A DNA stretch of 64,000 nucleotides from contig JAJEKV010000014.1 of the NCBI GenBank assembly GCA_021234155.1, positions 19,793,513 to 19,857,512 on the forward strand, in the 5' to 3' direction. The notes beneath the pieces are model-generated. The model was not told the origin of the DNA. It saw only the letters and a program-made list of their open reading frames with translations, and did not search any database. The translations under genes and the position numbers were made by a program. Positions 1-11,870 of the stretch are shown piece after piece. Position 1 is the first letter of the stretch. Every line of letters begins with the position of its first letter. The DNA is from Isoetes taiwanensis (taxonomy: Eukaryota; Streptophyta; Lycopodiopsida; Isoetales; Isoetaceae).

Positions 1-120
1 ATTAAGGAAGACAGATGTATTGCAAGCAAGAAAGTCTACTTTGCAAATGGTATCTTCATCAAAGAAAATCCATCAACCAATCCGTCCGTCGACGCCTCCT
101 TCATATATCTAGAAAATCTG

Positions 121-2710
121 TTGTTGCCGCAAACCGTAAGAAGAATAATGGCGCACCAAGAATGTGGTCCGTGGTCAATGTTTTCAAGGAAAAAGAGGTG
201 TGATGCATTGAGTGACGAGGTTAGAAATTGTGTTTACAAGTTCGACAGAAAAAACACACGAAGTTTCACCATACAGAAGCATGTGAGAAAGTTTGTTACA
301 GCCAGATGGCTTATAAAATTGATCATCCAATACAACCGCTTTGAAATATCTCGTGTGATTTCCCCGCTTAGTATGTTTCTTCCATTGCATATATATCCTG
401 TTTCTATATAGATCTTCTTTGTTTGCAGCTTGCAATTTTACATGAACTTCAAGAAGGAATTCAATGACATTAAGATTACCCAAATAAGACATTTGAATTG
501 TTGAAGCCATCATTTGTGAGGCGCTTTAAATGAAAGAGAAACTTGTCACCGCCAATATCACATGCACTTTGAATATGTGATGCAAGCACTCAACAAAATC
601 GTAACAGATCCAAATGGCGTGCATAAAGATTGCAACCGTATTTGTGCCGCTTTGTGGTGATGGTAACTTTTGTGCAGCCCAAGAACCATGTTTATAAATC
701 CACTAGTGATTTTTGGAGGCAAATGATCCGCCCTAAGGATGAAGATGAAGAGTGGCACAAACATAATTGTCTCAAGCAGTGGCATGCAAGGATTGTGGAT
801 TGAAAAGGTACTCTTTTTAATGTTAAGATGTTTGAACATTCTATTTTGAGTTGTTAAGATGATTGATGCAACATCTTACAAACAAATTTCGGTGGTGGTC
901 TTACAAACAAAGTTGCCAATATGTCCAAAGGAGAAGGAGGAGTCCGATTACAAAGTGGAGTGGAAACAAATTTGAAAAGGTAGTGTATTTGGCATTTGTG
1001 CTTAAATGATTTTTGTGCTTGTGATTGTTGTGCTTGTGTTTGCAAACTTACAAACCGATCTTTGTTTTCAAAAACAAAGAAGAGGTTGGTTACATGAAGG
1101 AGACCACCAAGAAAAAAAAAAAATGGCGGGAAAGAAACCAAAGAAAGGTAACTAGACTTGCATACAAGAAAGAGAGAGCCTGCCCCAATTCCAAAGAAAG
1201 ATGCTTCAAGACACCGGTACAATTCATCCCACACAATTATGTTGCACAATTGGCGGCAGCAAAAAGCAATTCAGAAGTGCTTGGATACTTTTCCCCGAAG
1301 GTGCAGTTGTCTCTCTGCTTATTGATTTTGCTGAAAATTACAGCTTTAAAATTCAAAAAGAGGCACAATCTTGCCAATCGGCACACGATCGCATCAATTT
1401 TGGTTCATATCACATATAGACATGCAACCCGGATGAGATAGAAGATATGGAAGCTAAGGAAGCAGAGAAAAGGGAACTAGAGAAGGAAAAGCAAAGAAAG
1501 AAAGAGGAAGACAACTCAAAGAGATCATCGCCAGTAATGAGAGGAGAATCATAAAGGAAGTACATTTTTATATTTCGATGATAGAGATCATAGCAAAGGA
1601 GTTTGTACACCATTGCTTGAAAGTTCATGCAGATCGGCTCGAGTACAAAAATATTTTGTACAACAAACATATTTTTGGAGTGATGGTTGCACATCACAGC
1701 TCAAAGGAGCAAGACCTTTTGGTATTTAGGAAGGAACTATGTCAATAGTGAAGGAATTGAGTATGAATGGAATTTTTTTGCCAGCTCTCATGGGAAAGGA
1801 GAACATGATGGACAAGGTGCAATCCTAAAAAGGATTTTGGCAAGAGAACAATTGAAGTATGATTCCCGGAAATTGAGCGTGCCAAAGACGCTAGGATTTC
1901 ATGAATTGGTATATGATGAACAACCCACCGCACCCAAATATAAGAAGGTAAATTCAATCAAGCACCATTGCATTCTTCTTCATTTGAGGTGACATTTTTC
2001 TCGCTCTATATTGCGTGTTTTTGGCATATTGAACCCGAAAATGTAGACAAATCTGAAAAGAGGGAATGGAGGTCACTTTGTGGGAGCTCTAAACTTCATT
2101 CCATCGCACCATGTGACAAAACAAATCCCGCAAAAGTTGCCCACAGTGCCTCTCTTGTTTTTCGCCCCTTTTGCTTTCATGGAAAATGGGATGATTGCAT
2201 GAACAAAGCTCGATTGGGAGCTTGGTCCACAAATGTAACCGAAGTTGAAGAAATCTACGTAAAACAATCACCAACAAAAGCAGTTCAAGATGAAGATGAG
2301 GATGAGGATGAAGAAGAGGATGATGATGAGGCTAATGAATACCTCGGTTACTGTTCTAGAAGTTGGAGATAACTTTGTCAGTAAATGCAGATCCGTGAGG
2401 ATGAAGAAGGAGTTGACTTTTATGTTCTTAGGTGTACAGAGACTAAAAATACATTGTTAGATGCATATGAAGACTCATGGGGTTCTGCATTTGGTGTGGG
2501 AGAAGTCATAGTTTCTCGCCACTACTACAAGCGCATTTATGCACTCCACTTTGAGTTATTAGTGGACAAGCCGGTTGCTAGTGTGTACAAATCCACCTTA
2601 TTAGACAAGTGAAATTTGATATGGAGAGTCTTGGCAACAACAAGTTTAAGATGAGTGAAGAGACATGCCAAAAAGTGATGGCATCCCTTCCTCGTAGAGT
2701 GCTAACATCG
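121..2710 (+). pseudogene. transposon-derived ORF, DFAENY/WNFFASSHGKGEHDG family (copy A)
   Basis: This is a broken plus-strand coding region read through several frame changes. Landmarks in order are LSDEVRNCVYKF (about 205-240), QYHMHFEYVMQALNKI (about 558-605), IDFAENYSFKIQKEAQS (1321-1371), WSDGCTSQLKGARPF (about 1677-1721), EWNFFASSHGKGEHDG (about 1765-1812), a D/E-rich acidic run (about 2285-2335) and a C-terminal segment with DFYVLRCTE and HYYKRIYALHFELL (2410-2570). From memory these match a widespread uncharacterised protein family of plants and animals that looks transposase-like; I cannot assign a superfamily. The block boundary at 447 cuts it, so codons before 447 exist only once. 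The frameshifts may be sequencing errors. Confidence 0.55.
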
Positions 2711-3384
2711 CCGACCGCTTTTTTTCGCTTCGCCAAGCGGCGAAGCACATCATTCACATGTAAAGTGGCTCATTCACATGTAAAAGTGGTCGCTACATTG
2801 TTTCTAACAAACCTATTGTTTCTAACAAACCTATCAATGGAAGCTAACAAATTCTTTGTTGCACGATATTTGTAGTCCCGACCGACTTGATCAATGTAAT
2901 CGCCGCTGGTGCTTTGTCTCATTTTTCGCTTTGTCTGACGACGTGCTAATTGTTTTCGAGTTTATGCTTAACCGTCTCCCTTCAGCTTTGGTCCTTGGAA
3001 ACAAATGGTGGAAACTTTCTCGCAAGTGTTCAATTGGGGACTGCCAAGACAATGCACAAAGTAAATACTCTTAAACCTTTTACATGCATATGTTCAAAGA
3101 TTGGCTTCATATACAGTTTGTTTGTTTAACCAATTAGGATTTGGACTTCATGTTTGGATACGAGACAAGCATAGGAGAAACCATTACATTCAAATATAAA
3201 CCGGACAACAATTTTGCAAGTAGAAACTCTGCAAGTGCGTAAATATTATATTCATTAGATACAAAATTGTTACAATATATGTACAAAAACCTGCATAACA
3301 ACTCGGTTGGTGTAATCATTCTTACGCTACATACAAAGCTAAGTTACATAAATATTGAAAAGAGTCTATAGACTCTTATTCTCC

Positions 3385-4600
3385 TTCTCAGAGAATTTCA
3401 TTCTTTGCATCACTTGAAGTGCCTGTGATTATCGGCAATAAGAGTAGTATCTTGTGTTTTATCTTCTCTTGCGTGCTCTTCATCCCGCTCATTGACAAAA
3501 TCGCATTATTACCCGCAGGATTGTTATTATTATCTTCATGTACTTTATCTCCTCTTTTGCATCGGTATGTTTATACTTATATCATCTATCAAGCCTTGTA
3601 GCTTAGACATCTCCTCGGCTACCAACTTGTACTTCTGCTTCTATTTTCTCCAAAACATGCTCCTTGTCAACCTTGTTGTTTATCCGCTTCTATGTTGCTA
3701 TCATTTTTATTATGAGTCGATGCAAGAAGTTACCTCAATTGCTTCCTCAGGGCCAAGCAACTTCTAGGTTCTCATCAAACCAAGTAATTCAAATCAAACA
3801 ACATACAAAAATGCAACTAAATGAATTGAAAGCAATGACATTACTACAATCACTTCAATAGCATAACAACACAACTAAATGAAATTAAACAACATACCTT
3901 AACAATTTCCTTCATTAACCTAATGCTTTTGAGAATAGCCACTTTCCACCTCGCTAGTTCACTTAGATGGTCAGCCAGAAGCCTAAGTATGTCGATGTCC
4001 TCTTCTTGAACTTTATCTTCAACATACTGCTCGTGCAACCACTTTTGAGGATTCTTGGCATTGAGCCAAGTTTGCAGAAATGCAGCTAAGAAATTGAAAC
4101 CTTTGTCATTGATGTCATTATCAAATTTTTCAATTATGAAGCAAGTGTCTTGTGGGGACAAGAAAGTCTTGTACAATGAGTCATCAACTAGCACTACCTC
4201 CCCTACATCCTCAAAAGCCTCATACACTTTTACAATTGGCTTCATAAGCACCGCTTGTTCGATTCCCCGAAAAACCGAAAGGCATCACCTCGACTCTTTC
4301 TCGACCCCAAATGAACTTGAACCTTCCTATAAAGGAAGGTGGCACTATCACATTTAGGATTTCTATGATGATGTTGCTTCATCATAGAAGACCATATGGC
4401 TACCTCAAATCGCAAAGCACCCTTCTAAAAACTTTATCAGCCCCGGTCCCACAAACACCACTTTCCCCCTCGCATAATGCTTCTTCACTCTGTTGGAATT
4501 TTAATTCTGTTCTTTTTGAATGTGCTCACCGAACTCCATTTAAGTCTAGGATGACAAGTTTTTTTCTTTTCTAAGGGTCTGCAACATTCATAAAACAAAA
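3385..4600 (-). pseudogene. FCP1/NIF-like HAD phosphatase-like gene, catalytic and C-terminal exons (copy A)
   Basis: The minus strand encodes a HAD-fold protein of the FCP1/NIF (small CTD phosphatase-like) type. In coding order there is KKLVILDLNG (about 4570-4541; HAD motif I as D-L-N-G rather than DxDGT), FEVAIWSS (about 4410-4385), LMKPIVKVYEAF, and VVLVDDSLYKTFLSP (about 4197-4153; the DDS motif of the family). An FLAAFLQTWLNAKNPQKWL cap follows. The exon ends at a good donor (AAG|GTATGTT, near 3898). A further coiled-coil exon with EEMSKLQGLIDDISINIP lies at about 3770-3385. Family members act on phospho-Ser/Thr substrates. The altered motif I is common in divergent plant homologues as I recall, and activity is doubtful. 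It faces the transposon-like ORF end to end. Confidence 0.6.
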
Positions 4601-4859
4601 AACTCAAACATCAACAATTCTCGACATCAAATAAACAGTCTTAACAAAAAACAAATTAGTTCACAACTTCAAATTGTCGTTTTCAACAAATTAACACAAG
4701 TGTCATTTCAAAGTTTTCAAAGTTTTCGAGTTATCAAAGAACTTTCAAGTGTTATTTCAAAGTTTTCGTGAACTCGACAATGAACCCGACACCCGACCGC
4801 TAACATTTTGTAAATAACATTCTCGAGGATCACCTTTTGGAGGTTGTGTTGGCATCTTC

Positions 4860-6740
4860 TTAGGGGCCTACCCTTTTCTTCTTATCCACCGCAGTGTGCT
4901 TGTACTTGTTCTTCTTCTTCTTCTACATTCTTCCCTTTATCGCCAGCCTTTGTTGCAATGTGATCAAAGACCACCCGGCTTCTTTGTCCGGATCTAGAAC
5001 TTCATCAACCCCGGAGCTTTCTCCTGCCCAGTTCTACTTCTCAACCTCGACTTTATGGTGCTCACAACCGCGAAGTAGTCCGTTCGTGCTCTTCTTCTTC
5101 ATCGATCTTTGCCAACCACTAGTGCACGTGTCACTCTCTTTTTGGGCTTTTTCTTACCAATCAATCAAGAAGGAAACTAGTTAGAATAGACATGAAATAA
5201 AGTTTACAAAACAAACACATAAAAACACCAAATGGTTACCTTTCTTAATGCTTCAACCGGCCATTGTAACAGACTTGGTGATGCCACGCCTTTTGTAATG
5301 TGTTTTGGTGATGCCACAAAACAGAGTATAATCGTGAACTAATGGAGACTCAAAGAACAAATATTGGTGAAGAAGTTGATTGTTTGTAGGGTGAAGCAAA
5401 AGCACTACTAGTGCCTGCCCAAACCCACCGCCGATGGCTACCTCAGCTCCATCTTCAGCTCCAACTTCTAAACCAAGTTCCACAAACAAATCCCCTCGGA
5501 ACTTCCTTTAAGCACTGAAGCATGCCTTCTTTTCATACGTAGCATGCAACATGCCAAGTGATAGGCATGTTCACATGGCAACTTCATACTCAAAGTATAT
5601 TGTGGATTGAATACCAATCCACATGCAAAGACATGAGTTCTCCATAAAACCTCGCACCGCTCTTCATAGTCATGATAGAGATTCGTGAAGTGTCCTGGTG
5701 CATCAACCGCCTAGCGCCTTCTAAAACGAACCTCCTTTCTTGAAGTCTCAAATTCTAAAGAGGCTTTTAGCCTTTGCTTCTTCTCCCTTTCGCTTCATCG
5801 CTTTCAACACTTACCTTTGGAAGGCAAGCTTCCAGGTTTGGAGCGTATAAAGCTCTCCACTTATTTTATGCTTCAAATCTCGCAACTGGTCAAATCTTCA
5901 TTCGCTTTTATCCGCTTTGTCATTCAAAGCGGATAACTCATTCTCAGAAGTCTACTCACCTCCTTCTTTGCTATATCAATCATTACTTGCTCCCCGCTAG
6001 GGAGTTGTTGTCAACCTCAATCTTACTAATAATCTTAGCCAAATCTGTTTGACAGTTATCTAACTCTGTTTCCAACTTCTTTACTTCCTCATCAATCAAA
6101 GAAATATTGAAACTACAATTGCAAACAGAAAATTCATTTGGCTGACCTGATTTCGCTTTTAATTCCATCTGAGGTGTTCTTCTGCCTGAAGGCTGAGGTG
6201 TGCTTTGGCCTGAAGGATGTACGGTTTTCATTTTTTTAACATCTTCTTTCTTTACATCCATATCATCCCTTGGTTTTTTTCTCGACCAAACAAGAACCTC
6301 GCGGACTTGTATGCATCCCAATTTATCTTATGACCCTCATGATCTTGCTCTGCACGACCACAATGCTCCCAAGCAAATGCCAAAGCAACGAGTTTCCTCA
6401 ATTCGTTGTTTGGTAATCCTGCTTCAGGATACAGGAACTCGACCAAGTCCTCCAATTGTTGCTTCAGATGAGTGCGGACGAAATAAATTTTTATTTTGCC
6501 TTTTTCTTTAAAGGATTCGAATGGTTACGTCCCATACACCGCTTCCAATCTTCTTCATCCGCGATCCTGCAGCCACTTCGGTTTTGGCGAGGAATAATCC
6601 CTTCTCCCACCATCGCAAAAGCGGTGAATTAACCAAAGAGCAAGGTATGAAGCAAGCGGAAGGAAAAAAATCTCGGAAGGCGAGAGGGTACAATTCGAAC
6701 CAGAAAATAGGGTATAATGTGCGCATGGCCAGATCAATTA
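4860..6740 (-). pseudogene. Possible N-terminal exons upstream of the FCP1-like gene (copy A)
   Basis: Minus-strand frames with coding character lie upstream of the phosphatase-like exons. One is Lys/Glu-rich (about 5180-4880). One is a coiled coil with KKLETELDNCQTDLAKIISK (6100-6020), preceded by a Ser/Pro/Thr-rich stretch with STPQPSGRRTPQ. The most distal reads DLVEFLYPEAGLPNNELRKLV and INWDAYKSARFLF (6455-6290). These look like exons of one nuclear protein, but I do not recognise a domain. Whether they belong to the FCP1-like gene is inferred from strand and order only. Confidence 0.35.
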
Positions 6741-7002
6741 TCGATTTCGCGCGAATGATTACGGTCGGACAAACCCCGGATCATTGTTTTTGCGAAAAGG
6801 CGCGGGGAAAACGAAGGTCGCGAAGAATAGTCGCCCGCGTGCTTAATCTGCTTCCGCTTGTCGCGCTTTTTTGTACCCCAATATCTAACTTAGACCCGTA
6901 TATGTGATCTCATTTTGACGTACTCCATCATTCTGATAAAAAGTTGGTAAGCTTTTTTGATCTGTCCATGAAGGCAAAATGTATATGTTATGACATTCTA
7001 TA

Positions 7003-7657
7003 TTATCTTTGCTCTTCTACAGAAAGGCTGTTGAAAAACATCCCGATACTTTGCATACTTCCACATTTTGTATACATGGTGGTAAGTGCACAAGCCACAT
7101 CGTTATTAGTTTCAAATCCAGTACCAATAATACCACAATAGATGGACTTACACTTCTCTGAAGCTGTTAAGGCAGAGCAGGCTTTGAGGAAAATTAAAAA
7201 GACAACTTTATCTAGTTTTAGTCTTTCTTGTTGATTTCGCAAAACAGTTGGAAAACCACTCTCTCATCGTCCATGGATGATAATTCTGGTGTGGATTATG
7301 CTTGCCTTTGTGACAAACCTTTGATATGATCATAATTCCGTAATACAGAAGCATAACTAGCAGTATCCTGAGAATAATTACAAAGACAATTTTACCTGGT
7401 TTTAATCCTTCCAATCGCATTCTATAAAATAATTGAAAAGCGTCTCTCTCATGGCCAGTGTTCATACAACCTGGCAGTCTATGAAAACATGTTCCTAGTC
7501 TTAAGCCACATAGATCAAAGACTAAACGAGCATCTTGTAGAGCCCCGAGCATCAGAGCTCCGTAATAGAAAAGCATAACTAGCAGCATCATGTGAATGGA
7601 TGCAAATATAAATAATGAGTTTTCGAACAGCAAGATTGAGGGAGCTATGACAACCAC
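7003..7657 (-). pseudogene. Pentatricopeptide-repeat (PPR) gene relic (copy A)
   Basis: Reading the minus strand downward, GALQDARLVFDLC is followed by GHERDAFQLFYRMRLEGLKP and, after a break, LDKVVFLIFLKACSALTASEKCKSI and ALTTMYTKCGSMQSIGMFF. This is the P-L-S repeat pattern of plant PPR proteins (compare DxVTFxxxLKACSxLxxxxxGKxxH and LxxMYxKCGSxxxAxxxF). Such proteins bind organelle RNA for editing, splicing or stability. The frame is interrupted, no start, organelle transit peptide or DYW end is seen, and a duplicated AAACTAGCAGxATC stretch lies inside. It is probably a dead fragment. Confidence 0.7.
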
Positions 7658-7789
7658 AATCTAGGATGGCATGTTATACATGAGATCATGTGTGAAGGTC
7701 ATAAAAATCCATAACAAAGCAAGACCTGCGAATTGTAGATCTATCTATGTACTGGTACAACATAAGCTTGAATTTCAGCCATTATAAGA

Positions 7790-8620
7790 AGATTAGCCGC
7801 TATGACTCATTATTAAAAATGTGATGAGGGCCGTTTGCTTTAATCCCCTGGTATGAAGGTTCCCAAGGCAACAGTGGAGGCTTGAAATTATCTTGCCATA
7901 AATCCTTTGTAGAAACCAGCATGTCAAGGATCTCTTTCTCCAACTGTCCTTCCATTGTTCAACATGCATAATAGCTAAGATCGAGAGGAAAGATACGATT
8001 GAATGTGCTAAAACAAAAGGGAAAGAACCGAATTTACCTAGAGCTTAAAAGCTTATTGTTACAACAGTTCGTGCTTCAAAGAAAGCGGCTCAAATGGCGA
8101 TGGAGATTGTCGGCCTCTCCACGCTTGTTCCCGCAAAAACGACAATAGTGCTTCAATTTGCACTTTTCGGCAAGAGTATCCTACTCTCTGCAAGTGCCTA
8201 GGAAATCCAGAACCTTGCCATAAAATAGATCATAGTTCATCCTGCTACAGTAGCCCAGTATGATCACTGGATATGATTGTCCTGATTAAGCCTCCTAATT
8301 AAGCTTACACAAAATAGCTCCAACAAATTTGCAGCTCAGCGGAGTCTCTGCTCAACTTTGGTGCCGGGTGGATGCCTTGAGCTCACACAGGCGAAAGCCA
8401 GGGCCACAAAAAATCTTTATCCGCATTCTTTTATCTTTAGGGTTTTAAGATTGCTCTTCCTGGTAACTCTAGCACAAAGAGGCATGCCTGCGGCTATTCT
8501 TTCCCAAAAAAGAGGCATGTTTACTCAGGCTTCAGTGCGCCATCTAGTGGAGTAGCAACTAAAGGGGCTTGAAAGTCGATATCCGGCATACTCTGGCAGA
8601 AAAATCCATCCCCTTTGAGG
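7790..8620 (-). pseudogene. Unidentified spliced gene fragments (copy A)
   Basis: A clean 50-codon minus-strand frame ends at 7796 (TAG) and begins near 7965. It includes EKEILDMLVSTKDLWQDNF and PWEPSYQGIKANGPHHIF. Farther upstream on the same strand are NYDLFYGKVLDFLGTCRE (about 8245-8190) with a nearby Cys/His cluster CRFCGNK...HRHL, and VNMPLFWERI (about 8525-8495). The regular codon pattern suggests exons of one gene. I do not recognise the product. Copy B counterparts are at 33225-34030, where a 77-residue frame carries VNMPLFWERIVTVHAPCARV. Confidence 0.35.
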
Positions 8621-8934
8621 ACCCATCTATCTTTGATTGCTTAATTTGCTTCTTGCTTTATTCTTTTCCACTGTCGGAGGAGGCTTCTCAATCAATCGAT
8701 GCCTTTTAAACCCCTTAGCTCTTTGTTGGAGCTTTGCAGAGCGTTGCAGAGATCGCCATGAAGCATGTCCTAAAGCAGTCTCCCCGGTACGTAAACAGAG
8801 GGCGCGTTTGTTAAAGATAGATAGACTGCCGGAAAAACCGTTACAAAAACTTAGATAATTCCAAAAACCAATTTTACTCTACATTTTTGCCCGGCAAATA
8901 GATATACATAATTCGAAATCGCCATTTTTGGAAC

Positions 8935-9110
8935 CGTTTTTTTTTTTAATAATCTTATATATAGGAAGGATATAGGAAGGAATATAGGAAGGATAATGGC
9001 TATGTAAGTTAAGGGTTGAAGGCCTTCAGGAATCGAACCTGGGTTACTCCAAGGCCCATTAAAGAAATATGTATGCCTATGGTGCATGTTGCCTCTAGCA
9101 ATACACAAAC
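8935..9110 (-). mobile_element. Probable tRNA-derived SINE (copy A)
   Basis: On the minus strand GGTTCGATTCC (about 9038-9028) is a perfect RNA polymerase III B box. It is followed by a body with repeated CTTCCTATAT units and a terminal A-run (8950-8938). An A box is not clear, and target duplications were not found. The copy B counterpart is 34345-34510 (B box GGTTCGACCCC). It could also be a chance B box. Confidence 0.4.
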
Positions 9111-9221
9111 ATGTAATAATAGATATATCTAAAAGAAGGATTTTTTTTTTGTTTTGCAGGCAAGACATGAGGAAGGCAGCCACATTATCTATAAAAAATA
9201 AATAGCCTGCATGTTTGCATG

Positions 9222-10091
9222 TTATGAAGCAGAGGGACGTAGTGGTACAAGACCAATGGAGCATACACCAAAGCCCCAAACCTTCTCCCCATCAGGTGGC
9301 AGCTTCAACTTCAGGAACTTAGCCGCAAGGAAGATGGCACCAGCAGCAATGTGGTGAGGCTTAAATTGCAGGCAGAGCAATGTGCGCAGCCTGCACACCC
9401 CTTACACTGCTTCATTCTAGTGTGCTCAAGTTAAAGGAAAGAACTTCCTTCCTTTTACTTTGCCTGGACATACACTAATAAGCAGTGAACTGCCTACAGT
9501 GCAAATCAAATTACTTACCCGTCATTGACAAAGTTCCATGCCACTTGTGCTAGGGCAGCATTTTGGGCAGCTTTGAACTTCTTGATAGCTGCAACCAGTG
9601 GTTTGTATTGATGATGAATATTCAGATCAAAGCCCAATGTCGTCAGCACCAAGCGTTCCCCAACAAGAACGAGCTCACGTTGTGCATCATAAACCCCCTG
9701 ATCAGAAATCCATCTAGATTAAACAGGTGCAAAGACCGAAATGATACAACCCATAAGATCAAATAGACAACAGGTTATAAGACTTGGCATGAAATACCTT
9801 CTGCCACTTGATTCTTTTACAAGCAGCTGGATCTTTCTTGTTGCGGATCTCATACGACACAAGTATAACATCCTTTAGTTGTCTAGGTGTTTCTTCTACC
9901 TTGCCCGTCAGAAACATACAGATAGTGGCAACCATCTACAAAATAAGGACAATAATGAAGACGGGTCTCTAGCTAGTATATAAAATTGGAATCATGAAAC
10001 CCTAGAGTATACTCACATATCTATCATTTCTCGCATGGGACTATCTAAGAAAAAATCGATGGGAAAACACAATTGTTGTTGCAATAGTGAC
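9222..10091 (-). pseudogene. Cyclin T gene fragment, four exons of the cyclin box (copy A)
   Basis: Four minus-strand exons with canonical splice sites spell a plant cyclin T, the regulatory partner of CDK9-type kinases (P-TEFb). Exon 10091-10017 reads VTIATTIVFSHRFFLR, a TAG, then SHARNDRY. Exon 9935-9798 reads [20 protein letters not shown] onward to [14 protein letters not shown]. Exon 9697-9519 contains [19 protein letters not shown] and [12 protein letters not shown]. Exon 9390-9222 contains [20 protein letters not shown] and ends in a frame not matching the family after EKVW. Acceptors (CACAG, TGTAG, ATCAG, TGCAG) and donors (GTGAGT, GTATTT, GTAAGT) are all good. The TAG replaces a conserved Gln (CAG). 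First and last family exons were not found, so this is a partial gene. Confidence 0.85.
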
Positions 10092-11685
10092 CTGTGGACT
10101 ACACACAGAAATTATATAATGTGAAAGGACTGAGCAATAAAATTTAGCAAACCTAGAAAAGAAAAACATTGGAATAATATCTGAACAAGATATTGATGCC
10201 ATTTCTTTTTGAACACAAGGAGTCCCACCAATAACATTAGCAGCTCTTCAAGATAGAAACATATCAGATATTTGAACCCATAGAGACAAAGCTATACCAG
10301 ATATCAGATAGCTGGAGTTCGCCTTGAAATTCAAGAAACTATGAGACCTGTTTGAGACCTATTGCGGCCATGGCCAGTTCGATGGTATCCCTGCCTTTGC
10401 CATCTATTGCCAGATCCCACGAATTGCTGCAAAACCCCTTTCCTACACAAACCCTAAAGCAGATATCAACACAAACCCTAAAGCAGAGATCCCCGATGCT
10501 TGCATGCTCTTCAAGGAATTAATACAAATAATTCTTTTGTGAATAGGAACTATATAATGTGCAACCATTGCAAAACCATAGATAAAATGCCATTCAAATA
10601 TAAAAATCCAATGTGCAACCATTGCAAAACCATAGATAAAATGCCATTCGAATATAAGAATCCAATGTGCACTCTAGATATACTGATTAGTATGCTTCGT
10701 GCAATACGCCCATGAAATCATATGAAAACCATGCCAAAAAGCGTATAAAATTACAAAAAAACCCCTTGTTATAATGCTAGATATTGTATTAGAACATCTC
10801 AGGAATTGCTATGTCGCATTCTGCATAACATCGTTTAATAATTTAGCCTTCTTCTAATTCATGTTATCGTTCATCAATTCTAACAGAATTATGAATTGCG
10901 CATTAGAAGTCATTTCAAAGTTGATCGCTTTGAGAATGACAACTTCTGTGCGACGTATAATCTTACAACACCTCTTTAAGGAGGAGAGACTTTACTTTGT
11001 AGCATGTGATGTGTAACCCAAGAGCAAGACTAGTCTTATGGTTACATTGAATTACCTTTTAACTGATACTTTCCTTCCAAACCAAAAGCCAAATTTTGAA
11101 TATTTGTGTTTTGTTGCCTTAAAGGATCTTAAGGTGTTTGTCTCCCAATTCCTTTCATTTTGCAAAGTTAAAAATTTGTTATAAGAATAGCCTTGAGCTA
11201 TCGTTTTTATGGTGGTATCTCTTGAGACAACTATTATGTCTGTAGCATACTAGTTGGTCTTGTAAATTTTTAGCCTTCAAAGGCTGGACTTGAAAACTTT
11301 TAGCCTAAAGGGCTAGACTTGGTTATTGCTGATTGTGGACTCAATCAGGGTTGCTACCGTGGACTTGGTTGTATTAGATTGCCATATAATTTCTTGATCG
11401 ACGATGATCAATCCCGGGAAGGGGAGGAATTGATTATAATGGTGCTCGGGGAAATGGCTATGGGAGCAAGAGAATGAGAAATAAAGTCAAAGTGTGCGAA
11501 ACCATCTAAACCAAGTTATATTTAGACCTCTAGGAAGAGGTAGTTAAATTAGACAAAGATTTTAATGGTATTATAAGGATTTCGATAGGAATAAAAAGAG
11601 GGCGTCCACTATTTAGCGGCACCTATTATTACAATGGTGAACGACTTTAGTAACAAAAGAAAGGAAGCAAACCATATATACATAC
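10092..11685. other. AT-rich stretch without a recognisable gene
   Basis: AT-rich DNA. It holds a direct repeat of about 54 bp containing ATGTGCAACCATTGCAAAACC at 10557-10610 and again at 10610-10665. No domain or exon could be supported. The part 9975-11230 is the sequence mixed into copy B at 37990-39350. Its proper copy B counterpart is about 35484-37080. Confidence 0.5.
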
Positions 11686-11870
11686 CTAAGACCCACAAAG
11701 AGGGAACAACGATGGACGTTTTGGAAAGGCGGCGGGAATCTTCGACCAGATCTTCAATAGCTGGCATCGATTCAAAGGTAGACGGATTGGTGGACGATTC
11801 AGCCTTAAGATCTGACTGCAGATATCGCTTCAGCTCCATCAAACGGCTAATTGCAGATGGTGATTCAGAT
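11686..11870 (-). CDS. Unidentified exon with canonical donor (copy A)
   Basis: A minus-strand open stretch reads SRLMELKRYLQSDLKAESST and then NPSTFESMPAIEDLVEDSRR. It stops at a strong donor (TTAG|GTATGT at 11686/11685). It looks like an exon of a host gene, product unknown. The copy B counterpart (about 37075-37240) is corrupted and carries a foreign patch. Confidence 0.35.

Noticed and set aside
9028-9038. A tRNA gene on the minus strand
   Set aside because: Only the B box is good; no cloverleaf or clear A box can be drawn. A SINE is a better fit.
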